Below the pieces are notes generated by a model. That model did no database searches. It had not been told where the DNA came from and was given only the letters and a program-made list of their open reading frames with translations. Positions 35,462 to 45,958 of a stretch of 64,000 bases of DNA are shown here, in pieces. This DNA comes from Pseudomonas violetae (lineage in GTDB: Bacteria; Pseudomonadota; Gammaproteobacteria; Pseudomonadales; Pseudomonadaceae). A program made the translations under genes and the position numbers. The stretch is taken from positions 1 to 64,000 of the forward strand of contig NZ_JAKNRW010000006.1 of the NCBI RefSeq assembly GCF_023072615.1, given 5' to 3'. Within the stretch, counting starts at the first letter, position 1; each line of letters begins with the position of its first letter.

Positions 35462-37015
35462 ATGCAGTTGATTGAACATTCCGACTCGCCGCGCTACATC
35501 CGCCTCAACGAGCGGGACAACGTGGTCGTGGTGGTTAACGATCAGGGCGTGCCGGCGGGCACAGCGTTTGCGGACGGTCTGGTAACCCTGGACTTTGTGC
35601 CGCAGAGCCACAAGGTCACCCTGGAAGACATTCCCGAGGGTGGCCAGGTGATTCGCTACGGTCAGACCATTGGCTATGCGTTGCAGCCGATTCCCCGGGG
35701 CCGTTGGGTCAATGAGGATCAACTGCGCATGCCCACCGCGCCACCGCTGGACAGCCTGCCGCTGTCCACTGAGGTACCGGCCGCGCAGGCACCCCTCGAA
35801 GGTTTTACCTTCGAGGGTTATCGCAACGCCGACGGCACCGTGGGCACGCGCAATATTCTTGGCATCACCACCACGGTGCAGTGCGTCACCGGGGTGCTGG
35901 ATCATGCGGTCAAGCGCATCAAGGACGAGTTGCTGCCCAAGTATCCGCACGTCGACGACGTGGTGGCGCTGACCCACAGTTACGGCTGTGGCGTGGCGAT
36001 CACCGCGACCGATGCGTACATCCCCATCCGCACCGTGCGCAACCTGGCGCGTAACCCGAACTTGGGTGGAGAGGCGCTGGTGATTAGCCTGGGCTGCGAG
36101 AAGTTGCAGGCCGGGCAAGTGATGCACGAGGGCGACAGTTCGGTAGACCTGAGCGAACCGTGGTTGTACCGCCTGCAGGATTCGAGTCACGGGTTCAACG
36201 AGATGATTGAGCAGATCATGGCGCTGGCCGAGACCCGCTTGAAAAAACTCGACCAGCGCCGCCGGGAAACCGTGCCGGCGTCCGAGCTGATTCTGGGCAT
36301 GCAGTGCGGCGGCAGCGATGCGTTTTCCGGGATCACCGCCAACCCGGCCCTGGGCTATGCCTCGGACCTGTTGCTGCGGGCCGGTGCGACGGTGATGTTC
36401 TCTGAAGTCACCGAAGTGCGCGACGCAATCTATCTGCTGACCTCCCGTGCTGAAAGCGAGGAAGTGGCGCAGGAGTTGGTGCGGGAAATGGACTGGTACG
36501 ACCGTTACCTGGCCAAGGGCGAAGCCGATCGCAGCGCCAACACTACGCCGGGCAACAAGAAGGGGGGGCTGTCGAACATTGTCGAGAAGTCGTTGGGCTC
36601 GATCGTCAAATCCGGCAGCAGCGCGATTAATGGCGTACTCGGTCCTGGCGAACGTTTCAAGCGCAAAGGCCTGATTTTCTGCGCCACCCCAGCCAGTGAC
36701 TTTGTTTGCGGGACCTTGCAGTTGGCGGCCGGGATGAACCTGCACGTGTTCACCACCGGGCGTGGTACCCCTTATGGCTTGGCAATGGCGCCTGTAGTGA
36801 AGGTATCGACTCGGACTGAACTGGCGCACCGCTGGCCGGACCTCATTGATATCGATGCCGGGCGAATCGCCACCGGACGGGCTTCGATCGAGGACCTTGG
36901 GTGGGAGTTGTTTCACTACTACCTGGACGTTGCCAGCGGCAAGAAGCAGACATGGGCGGAGCAGCACAAGTTGCATAACGACATCACCTTGTTCAACCCG
37001 GCGCCTATCACCTGA
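35462..37015 (+). CDS. garD: Galactarate dehydratase
   Basis: A 517-residue enzyme of the UxaA/GarD family that dehydrates galactarate to 5-keto-4-deoxyglucarate, the substrate of KdgD. The start [10 protein letters not shown] at 35462 follows TGAGGAG. The N-terminal SAF domain (about 10–80) is followed by the family core, with [53 protein letters not shown] and, near the end, [20 protein letters not shown]. The cysteines and histidines in these motifs hold the metal. No glucarate dehydratase (gudD) lies in the window, so this locus by itself covers galactarate only. Confidence 0.94.
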   Translation: MQLIEHSDSPRYIRLNERDNVVVVVNDQGVPAGTAFADGLVTLDFVPQSHKVTLEDIPEGGQVIRYGQTIGYALQPIPRGRWVNEDQLRMPTAPPLDSLPLSTEVPAAQAPLEGFTFEGYRNADGTVGTRNILGITTTVQCVTGVLDHAVKRIKDELLPKYPHVDDVVALTHSYGCGVAITATDAYIPIRTVRNLARNPNLGGEALVISLGCEKLQAGQVMHEGDSSVDLSEPWLYRLQDSSHGFNEMIEQIMALAETRLKKLDQRRRETVPASELILGMQCGGSDAFSGITANPALGYASDLLLRAGATVMFSEVTEVRDAIYLLTSRAESEEVAQELVREMDWYDRYLAKGEADRSANTTPGNKKGGLSNIVEKSLGSIVKSGSSAINGVLGPGERFKRKGLIFCATPASDFVCGTLQLAAGMNLHVFTTGRGTPYGLAMAPVVKVSTRTELAHRWPDLIDIDAGRIATGRASIEDLGWELFHYYLDVASGKKQTWAEQHKLHNDITLFNPAPIT

Positions 37016-37111
37016 GCGTGGCGAGGGAGCTTGCTCCCGCTGGACTGCGTAGCAGTCCCATCTTTTGGGTCTGCTTCGCGCCCCAGCGGGAGCAAGCTCC
37101 CTCGCCACAGG
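37016..37111. repeat. REPIN, GCGAGGGAGCTTGCTCCC subfamily
   Basis: An inverted pair of a third REP type (GGCGAGGGAGCTTGCTCCCG and GGGAGCAAGCTCCCTCGCC) flanks about 55 bases. It begins right after the garD stop. Confidence 0.88.
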
Positions 37112-37199
37112 TCTTTCATCACCTGCTCGACCAGACGCCGAAGTCCCCAGTGGCTTATCATTAGCCACCTAACGACGCCCACCCAAGGTTAACCCCGGA

Positions 37200-38141
37200 A
37201 TGCTGGCAATCTTCCTCGAAACCCTGAACATAACCGCCCCGGTGTTTGCCATGCTGTTTCTGGGTGTGCTGCTCAAGCGCATCGACTGGATCAACGACAA
37301 CTTCATCCACACCGCCTCTGCCCTGGTTTTTAACGTCACCATGCCGGCACTGCTGTTTCTGGGCATCCTGCATGCCGACCTGCACGCCGCACTGCAACCG
37401 GCACTGCTGATCTATTTCTCGGTGGCGACCCTGGTGTGTTTTGCCATTGCCTGGGGGTGGGCGATCTGGAAGTGTCCGCGGGAAGATCGCGGGATCTACA
37501 CCCAAGGCGCGTTTCGCGGTAACAACGGAGTGATCGGCCTGGCGTTGGCGGCCAGCATGTACGGCGATTACGGGATTTCCCTCGGCGCGATTCTCGCGGC
37601 GCTGGTGATCCTGTTCTACAACACCCTTTCGACCATCGTCCTGGCGGTCTATAGCCCGGTGATTAAGTCCGACCCCTGGAGTATCTGCAAGAGCGTGATG
37701 ATCAACCCGTTGATCATCAGCGTATTTGCCGCAGCGCCTTTCGCCTATTTCAAAATCGGCTTGCCGGGCTGGCTGGAAACCTCTGGCCAGTACCTGGCGC
37801 AGACCACGTTGCCCCTGGCACTGATCTGCATTGGCGGCACCCTTTCGCTGGCGGCGATGCGTAAAAGCGGCTCAATGGCGCTGAGTTCCAGCCTGGTCAA
37901 GATGATCGGCCTGCCGGTGCTGGCGACACTGGGGGCGTGGTTATGGGGTTTTCGTGGGGCGGAGCTGGGGATTTTGTTCCTGTACTTCGGCAGCCCGACC
38001 GCTGCAGCCAGTTTTGTCATGGCCCGGGCGGCCAATGGTAACCATGAGCTAGCGGCGGCGATCATTGTGATCACGACCCTGATGGCGGCGGTGACGACCA
38101 ACGCCGGAATCTTTTTGTTGCAGTGGGGTGGGTGGATCTGA
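37200..38141 (+). CDS. AEC-family transporter (auxin efflux carrier fold)
   Basis: A 313-residue inner-membrane protein with about ten helices in two five-helix halves. The start MLAIFLETLNI at 37200 has AAGG 12 bases upstream. Motifs are FAMLFLGVLLKRIDWIND, FNVTMPALLFLGIL, GAFRGNNGVIGLALAASMYG and, in the second half, TTLPLALICIGGTLSL and FGSPTAAASFVMARAANGN. Bacterial members carry malonate, malate or other carboxylates; the substrate here is unknown. It lies downstream of garD but behind a REPIN, so whether it belongs to sugar-acid metabolism is uncertain. Confidence 0.87.
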   Translation: MLAIFLETLNITAPVFAMLFLGVLLKRIDWINDNFIHTASALVFNVTMPALLFLGILHADLHAALQPALLIYFSVATLVCFAIAWGWAIWKCPREDRGIYTQGAFRGNNGVIGLALAASMYGDYGISLGAILAALVILFYNTLSTIVLAVYSPVIKSDPWSICKSVMINPLIISVFAAAPFAYFKIGLPGWLETSGQYLAQTTLPLALICIGGTLSLAAMRKSGSMALSSSLVKMIGLPVLATLGAWLWGFRGAELGILFLYFGSPTAAASFVMARAANGNHELAAAIIVITTLMAAVTTNAGIFLLQWGGWI

Positions 38142-38171
38142 CTTCAGGATTTGTATTGTTGGAAAAGGCCT

Positions 38172-38234
38172 CTTCGCGAGCAAGCCCGCACATTGGGAAT
38201 GCGCTCCCTTGTGGGAGCGGGCATGCTCGCGAAG
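38172..38234. repeat. Inverted REP pair, outward arrangement
   Basis: CTTCGCGAGCAAGCCCGC and GCGGGCATGCTCGCGAAG are nearly perfect arms with about 27 bases between them. The pair lies between convergent genes, where it can form a strong hairpin in either transcript. Confidence 0.8.
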
Positions 38235-38266
38235 GCGGCTGATCAGTCATCGCCAATTCCGGCGAA

Positions 38267-38647
38267 TCACTCCGGCTTCTGGTAGCTATCTATCACTTCC
38301 TGCGCCGCCCGAAACGCATCAATGGCTGCTGGCACACCTGCATACACTGCACAATGCAGCAGTGCCTCGCGAATCTCTTCCACCGTGCAGCCATTGTTCA
38401 AAGCCCCGCGCACATGCCCCTTCAACTCCTGCGGGCACTTGAGTGCGGTCAGCGCGGCGAGGGTGATCAGGCTGCGGGTTTTGAGGGGCAGGCCTTCGCG
38501 ATTCCAAACGCTACCCCACGCGTGTTCGTTGACGAAGTCCTGCAGCGGCTGGGTAAAGTCAGTGGCATTGCCCAGCGCGCGATCGACGAAAGCATCCCCC
38601 ATCACTTGGCGGCGCACTTCAACGCCGGGTTTTTTGTTGTCGGTCAT
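38267..38647 (-). CDS. Carboxymuconolactone decarboxylase-family protein (PcaC-like)
   Basis: A 126-residue all-helical protein with the PcaC-type motifs VRRQVMGDAFVDRAL, HAWGSVWNREGLPLKTRSLITLAAL, GHVRGALNNGCTVEEIREAL and CAVYAGVPAA. The length and motifs match 4-carboxymuconolactone decarboxylase of the protocatechuate pathway. No pca gene is nearby, however, and genomes often hold several PcaC-like paralogues, so the substrate is open. It has no CxxC of the AhpD type. Its ATG overlaps the stop of the CaCA antiporter gene (ATGA), which makes the two co-translated. Confidence 0.85.
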   Translation of the reverse strand: MTDNKKPGVEVRRQVMGDAFVDRALGNATDFTQPLQDFVNEHAWGSVWNREGLPLKTRSLITLAALTALKCPQELKGHVRGALNNGCTVEEIREALLHCAVYAGVPAAIDAFRAAQEVIDSYQKPE

Positions 38648-39717
38648 GGCACTTCCTTTTTGTGGTGTTGGCGACGCCAGGCGAGCAGGGACGTGAACAG
38701 CACAAACGCCACCAGTGCCGGCAGGACGAAAAACAGCATCAGATGTTCAAGTTTGCCGGCCAGGGGCATGCCGGTGGTGAAGGACACCACATGCAGACCG
38801 TAGGCCAGGTACAGCCCCAGAAAAACCAGGCCTTCGGCACGTGTCACCCGGTAACCGGAATAGAAGATGGGCAAGCACAGCGCTGCGACGCCAAGCATCA
38901 CCGGCAGGTCGAAATCCAGGGCGTTGGGCGACACCGACAAGGGCGTGGGAGCAATCAGCGCCGTGATGCCGAGCACGCCCAGCAGGTTGAACAGGTTGCT
39001 GCCAATGACGTTGCCCACGGCGATTTCACGCTGGCCACGCAAGGCCGCAATCAACGATGTGGCCAATTCCGGCAGGGAAGTGCTGATGGCCACGATAGTA
39101 AGGCCGATGATCCGTTCCGAGAGCCCCAGGTCAGTCGCGACCGCGACCGCGGCCCCCAGTAGAAGGTGTGCGGCATAAACCAGCATCGCCAGGCCGGCGA
39201 CGATCATCAGCAGGCTTCTGAACCATGGCGCCTGGCGAGTTTCATCGTGGGGCGGCGGCCGCACCGAATGACGGGACTGGCGCAGCAACAGGCCCAGGTA
39301 CAATATCAGCGCCGCCAGCAGCAACATCCCGTCGATGCGGGTCAGCTCTTCGTTCCAGGCGAGTATGAAGACCAGCAGGCTGGCACCGATCATCAGGGGA
39401 ATGTCCAGGCGCACCAATTGCCGGGAAACCCGCAGTGGGATAATCAGCGCCGACAGACCCAGTGTCACCAGGATGTTGAAAATGCTGCTGCCGATTACGC
39501 TGCCCACCGCGATGTCGGCGTTCTGTGCCAGGGTCGCCTGCAGGCTGACAGCCATTTGTGGCGCACTGCTGCCGAGGGCGACTATTGTCAGGCCGATGAT
39601 CAGCGGCCGAACATGCAGTCGCGCGGCCAAGCGCACGGCGGCGCGCACCATCAGCTCGGCGCCGGCGATCAGTAGAACCAGGCCGCCGAGCAATTCAACG
39701 ACGTCGATCAGGGGCAA
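38644..39717 (-). CDS. CaCA-family sodium/calcium (or cation/proton) antiporter, YrbG-like
   Basis: A 357-residue protein with ten helices in two inverted halves. The start is probably TTG 39717, because MPLIDVVELLGGLVLLIAGAELMVRAAVRLA then gives the conserved first helix; no ATG or GTG lies nearby. The second alpha repeat is normal (GLTIVAISTSLPELATS). The first reads GLTIVALGSSAPQMAVS, with Gln where the family usually has the cation-binding Glu. GSVIGSSIFN and GNVIGSNLFN follow the two repeats. It overlaps the PcaC-like gene by 4 bases. The exchanged ions are inferred from the family. Confidence 0.85.
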   Translation of the reverse strand: MPLIDVVELLGGLVLLIAGAELMVRAAVRLAARLHVRPLIIGLTIVALGSSAPQMAVSLQATLAQNADIAVGSVIGSSIFNILVTLGLSALIIPLRVSRQLVRLDIPLMIGASLLVFILAWNEELTRIDGMLLLAALILYLGLLLRQSRHSVRPPPHDETRQAPWFRSLLMIVAGLAMLVYAAHLLLGAAVAVATDLGLSERIIGLTIVAISTSLPELATSLIAALRGQREIAVGNVIGSNLFNLLGVLGITALIAPTPLSVSPNALDFDLPVMLGVAALCLPIFYSGYRVTRAEGLVFLGLYLAYGLHVVSFTTGMPLAGKLEHLMLFFVLPALVAFVLFTSLLAWRRQHHKKEVP

Positions 39718-39752
39718 ATCTGCAAGTCCGAAAATGGTCGGCGCTCCAGCTG

Positions 39753-40127
39753 TCAGTCGTCGAGGGCTTGCACGCGAACCCGTGCGGTTCCACTTCTAAG
39801 CATACCCAGGCGAGCGGCTGCCTCTTGGGAAAGATCAATCAGGCGTCCACGGGTGTGTGGCCCGCGGTCATTGATCCGTACCACGCAAGACTTGTCGTTG
39901 CTCAGGTTGGTAACCTTCACCCGCGTACCGAAGGGTAGTTGGCGATGGGCTGCGGTCAGGGCGTTCTTGTTGAAACGCTCGCCATTGGCGGTGCGTTTGC
40001 CTTGGTGTTTGGCGCCGTAATAGGACGCAGTGCCGGTTTTGTCGTAACCGTGTGGATCGACGATGTCATTGCTGGCGCAGCCGGCCAGGAGGGAGAGCAG
40101 GGCGCAGGCGCCAAGTAGACGCTTCAT
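39753..40127 (-). CDS. Short RlpA-like lipoprotein (lytic transglycosylase fold)
   Basis: A 124-residue lipoprotein: MKRLLGACALLSLLAGC with lipidation at C17. The double-psi beta-barrel follows, with GTASYYGAKHQGKRTANGE, AHRQLPFGTRVKV and RINDRGPHTRGRLIDLS. E50, H61 and D87 match the catalytic residues of P. aeruginosa RlpA, which cuts naked glycan strands at the septum. The C-terminal SPOR domain that targets true RlpA to the septum is missing, so this is a short paralogue and not the main RlpA. It lies 36 bases upstream of the CaCA gene in the same direction. Confidence 0.88.
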   Translation of the reverse strand: MKRLLGACALLSLLAGCASNDIVDPHGYDKTGTASYYGAKHQGKRTANGERFNKNALTAAHRQLPFGTRVKVTNLSNDKSCVVRINDRGPHTRGRLIDLSQEAAARLGMLRSGTARVRVQALDD

Positions 40128-40149
40128 TCAAAGGTTTCCACAAAGCAAA

Positions 40150-40241
40150 TGTGGGAGCGGGCTTGCTCGCGAAAGCGGTAGGACAGTCGACATATAACCC
40201 GACTGATACGGCGCTTTCGCGAACAAGCCCGCTCCCACAGG
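40150..40241. repeat. REPIN, GTGGGAGCGGGC subfamily
   Basis: An inverted pair of 92 bases begins GTGGGAGCGGGCTTGCTCGC and ends GCGAACAAGCCCGCTCCCAC. It lies between the gatB stop and the RlpA-like start. Confidence 0.9.
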
Positions 40242-40278
40242 GGGATCGAGCCAGACGGGTGATCTGGCTCCACGCTCA

Positions 40279-41724
40279 TCAGCCTTCGAGCTTGCTTTTC
40301 AGCAGTTCGTTGACCTGTTGCGGGTTGGCCTTACCCTTGGAGGCTTTCATGGCTTGGCCGACGAAGAAGCCGAACATCTTGCCGCGTTTGGCTTCGTCGG
40401 ACGCGCGGTATTGTTCGACCTGCTCGGCGTTGGCCGCGAGCATCTCGTCCAGCACCGCCGAGATCGCGCCGGTGTCAGTTACTTGCTTGAGGCCGCGCTT
40501 GTCGATGATCTCGTCAGCGCTGCCTTCGTCACTGGCCATGGCTTCAAAAACCACCTTGGCGATCTTGCCGGAGATGGTGTTGTCCTTGATGCGCAGCAGC
40601 ATGCCGCCCAGTTGCTCGGCGGAAACCGGCGACTGGTCAATGTCCACGCCCTGCTTGTTCAACAGGCTGCCCAGTTCGACCATTACCCAGTTGGCCGCCA
40701 GCTTGGCGTCGCCACTGATGCTCACAACCTTCTCGAAGTAATCGGCTTGCTCGCGGCTGGTCGCCAGGACGCTGGCGTCGTAGACCGACAGGCCGAACTG
40801 CTCCTGGAAGCGCTCACGCTTCTGCGGCGGCAATTCTGGCAGGGTCGCGCGCACGTCGTTGAGGAAGGAGTCCTCGATGACCACTGGCAACAGGTCCGGA
40901 TCGGGGAAGTAACGGTAGTCGTTGGCTTCCTCCTTGCTGCGCATCGGACGGGTTTCGTCCTTGTTCGGATCGTACAGGCGCGTCTGCTGGATCACCTTGC
41001 CGCCGTCTTCGATCAGTTCGATCTGACGCTGCACTTCGGTGTTGATAGCCTTTTCGATGAAGCGGAACGAGTTGACGTTCTTGATTTCGCAGCGCGTGCC
41101 GAACTCGGCCTGACCCTTGGGACGGATCGACACGTTACAGTCGCAACGCAGCGAACCTTCGGCCATGTTGCCGTCGCAGATGCCCAAATAACGCACCAGC
41201 GCGTGGACAGCCTTGACGTAAGCCACGGCTTCCTTGGCGCTGCGCATGTCCGGCTCGGAAACGATTTCCAGCAGCGGCGTGCCGGCGCGGTTCAGGTCGA
41301 TGCCGGTGGCACCGTTGAACTCTTCGTGCAGGCTTTTACCGGCGTCTTCTTCCAGGTGCGCCCGGGTGATGCCGACGCGCTTGACCGTGCCGTCTTCCAG
41401 GGCGATGTCCAGGTGGCCCTTGCCAACGATCGGCAATTCCATCTGGCTGATCTGGTAGCCCTTGGGCAGGTCCGGGTAGAAGTAGTTTTTACGGGCGAAC
41501 ACGTTGTGCTGGCCGATTTCGGCATCGATGGCCAGGCCGAACATCACCGCCATGCGCACCGCTTCCTGGTTAAGCACCGGCAGGACGCCGGGCATGCCGA
41601 GGTCGACCAGGCTGGCCTGGGTGTTCGGCTCGGAACCGAAAGTGGTGGAACTACCGGAAAAGATTTTCGACCGGGTGGTGAGCTGGGTATGAATCTCCAG
41701 CCCGATCACGACTTCCCATTGCAT
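40279..41724 (-). CDS. gatB: Asp-tRNA(Asn)/Glu-tRNA(Gln) amidotransferase subunit B
   Basis: A 481-residue subunit that activates the misacylated tRNA side chain with ATP and receives ammonia from GatA. The N-terminus [15 protein letters not shown], the motif [18 protein letters not shown] and [15 protein letters not shown] are GatB hallmarks. The YqeY-like tail (about 330–480) binds the tRNA elbow. It ends the gatC–gatA–gatB operon, 10 bases after gatA. Pseudomonas needs the complex to make Asn-tRNA, because the usual direct route is absent or limited. Confidence 0.97.
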   Translation of the reverse strand: MQWEVVIGLEIHTQLTTRSKIFSGSSTTFGSEPNTQASLVDLGMPGVLPVLNQEAVRMAVMFGLAIDAEIGQHNVFARKNYFYPDLPKGYQISQMELPIVGKGHLDIALEDGTVKRVGITRAHLEEDAGKSLHEEFNGATGIDLNRAGTPLLEIVSEPDMRSAKEAVAYVKAVHALVRYLGICDGNMAEGSLRCDCNVSIRPKGQAEFGTRCEIKNVNSFRFIEKAINTEVQRQIELIEDGGKVIQQTRLYDPNKDETRPMRSKEEANDYRYFPDPDLLPVVIEDSFLNDVRATLPELPPQKRERFQEQFGLSVYDASVLATSREQADYFEKVVSISGDAKLAANWVMVELGSLLNKQGVDIDQSPVSAEQLGGMLLRIKDNTISGKIAKVVFEAMASDEGSADEIIDKRGLKQVTDTGAISAVLDEMLAANAEQVEQYRASDEAKRGKMFGFFVGQAMKASKGKANPQQVNELLKSKLEG

Positions 41725-41734
41725 GTGTTTCTCC

Positions 41735-43186
41735 TCAGAAGCCGGTTGGGGTGCGGGTGTGCCAGTCAGTGTTCAGCTGATACTGGTGGGCAACGTTCAA
41801 CAGGCGACCTTCCTGGAAATACGGCGCGAGCAATTGCACACCGACCGGCAGACCGTCGACAAATCCGGCAGGCATGGACAAGCCCGGCAGGCCAGCCAAG
41901 TTGGCGGTGATGGTGTAGACGTCTTCCAGATAGGCAGCGACCGGGTCACTGTTCTTGGCGCCAAGCTTCCAGGCCGGGTTAGGCGTGGTTGGGCCGAGGA
42001 TGATGTCGACCTCGTTGAAGGCAGCCATGAAGTCGTTTTTCACCAGGCGGCGGATTTTCTGCGCCTTCAGGTAGTAGGCGTCGTAGTAGCCGGCCGACAA
42101 CGCGTAGGCGCCGACCATGATGCGGCGCTGAACTTCCGGGCCGAAACCTTCGCCACGGGAACGCTTGTACAGGTCGATCAGGTTTTTCGGGTCCTCGCAG
42201 CGATAGCCGAAACGCACTCCGTCGAAACGCGACAGGTTGGACGAGGCTTCTGCCGGGGCGATCACGTAGTACGCAGGAATCGCGTGCTGCATGTTTGGCA
42301 GGCTGATTTCCTTGATCACGGCACCGAGCTTTTCCAGCTCCTTGATGCTGTTGTGGATCAGGTCAGCGATGCGCGGGTCGAGACCGGCGCTGAAGTATTC
42401 TTTCGGCACGCCGATGCGCAGGCCTTGCAGCGAGCCGTTGAGGCTGGCGCTGTAATCCGGCACTGGCTCGTCAATGCTGGTGGAGTCATTGGCATCGAAG
42501 CCGGCCATGCCTTGCAGCAGGATCGCGCAGTCTTCGGCTGTGCGCGCCAGTGGGCCGCCCTGATCGAGACTTGAGGCGTAGGCGATCATGCCCCAGCGCG
42601 AAACACGACCGTACGTCGGTTTCAGGCCTGTGAGGTTGGTGAACGCAGCGGGCTGGCGAATGGAGCCGCCAGTGTCGGTCGCGGTGGCGGCCGGCAGCAG
42701 GCGCGCGGCAACAGCAGCAGCCGAACCACCGGAAGAACCGCCAGGTACGTGTTCCAGGTTCCACGGGTTTTTCACCGCGCCGTAATAGCTCGACTCGTTG
42801 GCCGAACCCATGGCGAATTCGTCCATGTTGGTCTTGCCCAGGGTCACGGCCCCGGCAGCGGCCAGCTTGGCAACCACAGTGGCGTCGTACGGTGCCTTGA
42901 AATTATCGAGCATCTTCGAGCCGCAACTGGTGCGGATGCCCTGGGTGCAGAACAGGTCCTTGTGGGCGATCGGCGCCCCGAGCAGGGCGCCGCTCTCACC
43001 GTTGGCCCGGCGGGCGTCAGCGGCTTTGGCCTGCTGCAGCGCGAGGTCCTCGGTGAGGCTGATGAAGCTGTTGAGCTGTGGATCGAGCTGGGCGATGCGC
43101 GCCAGCAGGACCTTGGTCAGTTCTTCGGAAGAAAACTTTTTGTCGGCGAGTCCGCGGGCGATCTCGGCCAGAGTCAATTGATGCAT
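41735..43186 (-). CDS. gatA: Asp-tRNA(Asn)/Glu-tRNA(Gln) amidotransferase subunit A
   Basis: A 483-residue amidase-signature enzyme that frees ammonia from glutamine for GatB. The Ser–cisSer–Lys triad is visible: K in [10 protein letters not shown], Ser in [15 protein letters not shown] and Ser in [11 protein letters not shown]. The start [13 protein letters not shown] at 43186 gives the normal length. It lies 16 bases after gatC. Confidence 0.97.
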   Translation of the reverse strand: MHQLTLAEIARGLADKKFSSEELTKVLLARIAQLDPQLNSFISLTEDLALQQAKAADARRANGESGALLGAPIAHKDLFCTQGIRTSCGSKMLDNFKAPYDATVVAKLAAAGAVTLGKTNMDEFAMGSANESSYYGAVKNPWNLEHVPGGSSGGSAAAVAARLLPAATATDTGGSIRQPAAFTNLTGLKPTYGRVSRWGMIAYASSLDQGGPLARTAEDCAILLQGMAGFDANDSTSIDEPVPDYSASLNGSLQGLRIGVPKEYFSAGLDPRIADLIHNSIKELEKLGAVIKEISLPNMQHAIPAYYVIAPAEASSNLSRFDGVRFGYRCEDPKNLIDLYKRSRGEGFGPEVQRRIMVGAYALSAGYYDAYYLKAQKIRRLVKNDFMAAFNEVDIILGPTTPNPAWKLGAKNSDPVAAYLEDVYTITANLAGLPGLSMPAGFVDGLPVGVQLLAPYFQEGRLLNVAHQYQLNTDWHTRTPTGF

Positions 43187-43202
43187 TGCAGGCTCTTTCC
43201 CT

Positions 43203-43490
43203 TTAGTCGATGACTTTCGGAACCAGATACAGGCCGTTTTCGACCGCTGGTGCGATGGACTGGTAGGCCTCGCGATGATTGGTCTCGGTCACGATGTCTG
43301 CGCGCAGGCGCTGGCTGGCTTCCAGTGGGTGGGCGAGCGGCTCGATACCGTCGGTATTGACCGCCTGCATTTCGTCGACCAGCCCGAGAATGCTGTTCAG
43401 GGCTGAAGTGATGTGTGGAAGATCGGCATCATTTAGGCCAAGGCAGGCCAGATGAGCGATTTTTTCCACGTCGGAGCGTTCAAGCGCCAT
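43203..43490 (-). CDS. gatC: Asp-tRNA(Asn)/Glu-tRNA(Gln) amidotransferase subunit C
   Basis: A 95-residue belt subunit that wraps round GatA and Gat[20 protein letters not shown] is the conserved first helix, with [26 protein letters not shown] in the middle and [11 protein letters not shown] at the end. It is the first gene of the operon and diverges from mreB over 210 bases. Confidence 0.96.
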   Translation of the reverse strand: MALERSDVEKIAHLACLGLNDADLPHITSALNSILGLVDEMQAVNTDGIEPLAHPLEASQRLRADIVTETNHREAYQSIAPAVENGLYLVPKVID

Positions 43491-43627
43491 GGGAATCTCC
43501 AGTGGAAAACAGAACGGACAGCGTCCGTGTGTTAGATTGTCGGAACACTACCGCATTTCTACGGTCATAAGGCCGCGATTGTGGGGTTTGGTGCACAGAA
43601 AAGCGGCCAATTTAACATATTGGCGCC

Positions 43628-43655
43628 TTGCCCAAAATCCCTGTCGTTGTTAGAG
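43628..43655 (+). promoter_or_regulatory. Candidate promoter of mreBCD
   Basis: TTGCCC and TTAGAG lie 16 bases apart, about 45 bases upstream of mreB. The −10 is weak, so the call is tentative. The remaining divergent gap holds no repeat. Confidence 0.3.
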
Positions 43656-43688
43656 TTTGCCGCACTTTTTTACCCACGCGTTGCCTAG

Positions 43689-44738
<1,050 letters not shown>

Positions 44739-44770
44739 GTCGCGGGGTTGCATCTATGCTGTTGAGCGCG

Positions 44771-44796
44771 CAGGCAGCACTTTGCAGTGCTGCCTG
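44771..44796 (+). terminator. Hairpin between mreB and mreC (attenuator-like)
   Basis: CAGGCAGCACT and AGTGCTGCCTG are perfect 11-base arms with a TTGC loop. No strong T-run follows, which suits partial termination or message protection. Confidence 0.6.
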
Positions 44797-44864
44797 TTGG
44801 CGTTTATCTTCTGTCAGTGTGCATCCAGGCCGGTCTGCTGTATGAATAAACAAAACATTTGCCC

Positions 44865-44872
44865 GGGAGGAG
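44865..44872 (+). promoter_or_regulatory. Ribosome-binding site that decides the mreC start
   Basis: GGGAGGAG is the only strong Shine–Dalgarno sequence ahead of mreC and lies six bases before ATT 44879. The next usual start codon, GTG 44915, is 42 bases away from it. Confidence 0.8.
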
Positions 44873-44878
44873 CGGCTT

Positions 44879-45958
44879 ATTAAACCGCTTTTCGCTAAAG
44901 GGCCTTCACTGGGCGTGCGCTTGTTGGTGCTGGTCGTGCTATCGGTCGCGCTGATGGTGGTCGATGCCCGCTTTACTCTGCTCAAACCAGTGCGTAGCCA
45001 AATGTCGCTGGTGCTGATGCAGTCCTACTGGATCACCGACCTGCCGCAGCGCTTGTGGCAAGGTGTGGCCAGTCAGTTTGGCAGCCGGACCGAACTCGTC
45101 GCGGAAAACGAAAAGCTCAAGACCGAAAACCTGCTGTTGCAGGGGCGCATGCAAAAGCTTGCCGCCCTGACCGAGCAGAACGTACGGCTGCGCGAGTTGC
45201 TCAACTCTTCGGCATTGGTCAACGAAAAGGTCGAAGTGGCCGAGTTGATCGGCATGGACCCCAATCCCTTCACTCATCGCATTATCATTAACAAGGGTGA
45301 GCGCGACGGCGTGGTCCTCGGTCAGCCGGTCCTCGACGCCCGCGGCCTGATGGGGCAGGTGGTCGAGTTGATGCCCTACACCTCTCGCGTATTGCTGCTG
45401 ACCGACACCACCCACAGCATTCCGGTACAGGTCAATCGTAACGGTCTGCGCGCAATCGCCAGCGGCACCGGCAACCCGGAACGCCTGGAACTGCGCCATG
45501 TGGCCGATACGGCCGACATCAAGGAAGGCGATCTGCTGGTCAGCTCCGGTTTGGGCCAGCGCTTCCCCGCCGGTTACCCGGTGGCGACGGTCAAGGAAGT
45601 GATCCATGACTCCGGCCAGCCATTCGCGATTGTCCGTGCTGTGCCCACCGCCGCATTGAACCGCAGCCGTTACCTGTTGCTGGTGTTCAGCGACGGACGC
45701 ACTGCCGAAGAGCGTGCCAATGATGCGGCCAAGGCCCAGGAAACCCTGGACCAATACGGTGGTGGCCCGATGATTCCTGACACTGTGCCGAAACCCGCCA
45801 TGGTCCCGGCTGCGGCGGCTGCACCCGCGGCTGCCGCTGCCCCGATGGCTCCCGCAGCCACGGCCCCGATCAAACCTGCGGCGACCAAGCCGCCGGCCAA
45901 ACCACCTGCTGCCAAACCGCCTGTCTCTGCACCGGCTAACACGGGGGGACGAGAATAA
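44879..45958 (+). CDS. mreC: Rod-shape protein MreC, probable AUU start
   Basis: A 359-residue bitopic protein that links MreB to the cell-wall enzymes. From ATT 44879 it reads xKPLFAKGPSLGVRLLVLVVLSVALMVVDAR, which aligns residue for residue with the start of E. coli MreC (MKPIFSRGPS). The frame has a stop at 44843 and no ATG, GTG or TTG before GTG 44915; starting there would remove the conserved N-terminus and part of the anchor. A coiled coil follows (LVAENEKLKTENLLLQGRMQ region), then the beta-barrel domains. The last 60 residues are rich in Ala and Pro (about 300–355) and probably disordered. The stop overlaps mreD (TAATG). Confidence 0.93.
   Translation: MKPLFAKGPSLGVRLLVLVVLSVALMVVDARFTLLKPVRSQMSLVLMQSYWITDLPQRLWQGVASQFGSRTELVAENEKLKTENLLLQGRMQKLAALTEQNVRLRELLNSSALVNEKVEVAELIGMDPNPFTHRIIINKGERDGVVLGQPVLDARGLMGQVVELMPYTSRVLLLTDTTHSIPVQVNRNGLRAIASGTGNPERLELRHVADTADIKEGDLLVSSGLGQRFPAGYPVATVKEVIHDSGQPFAIVRAVPTAALNRSRYLLLVFSDGRTAEERANDAAKAQETLDQYGGGPMIPDTVPKPAMVPAAAAAPAAAAAPMAPAATAPIKPAATKPPAKPPAAKPPVSAPANTGGRE

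Noticed and set aside
35435..37168. Minus-strand frame of 577 codons opposite garD
   Set aside because: It is the shadow of garD and runs through the REPIN after it.
44915..45958. mreC starting at GTG 44915
   Set aside because: It would lose the conserved KPLFAKGPS start, lies 42 bases from the strong ribosome site and has only a weak AAAGGG far upstream.
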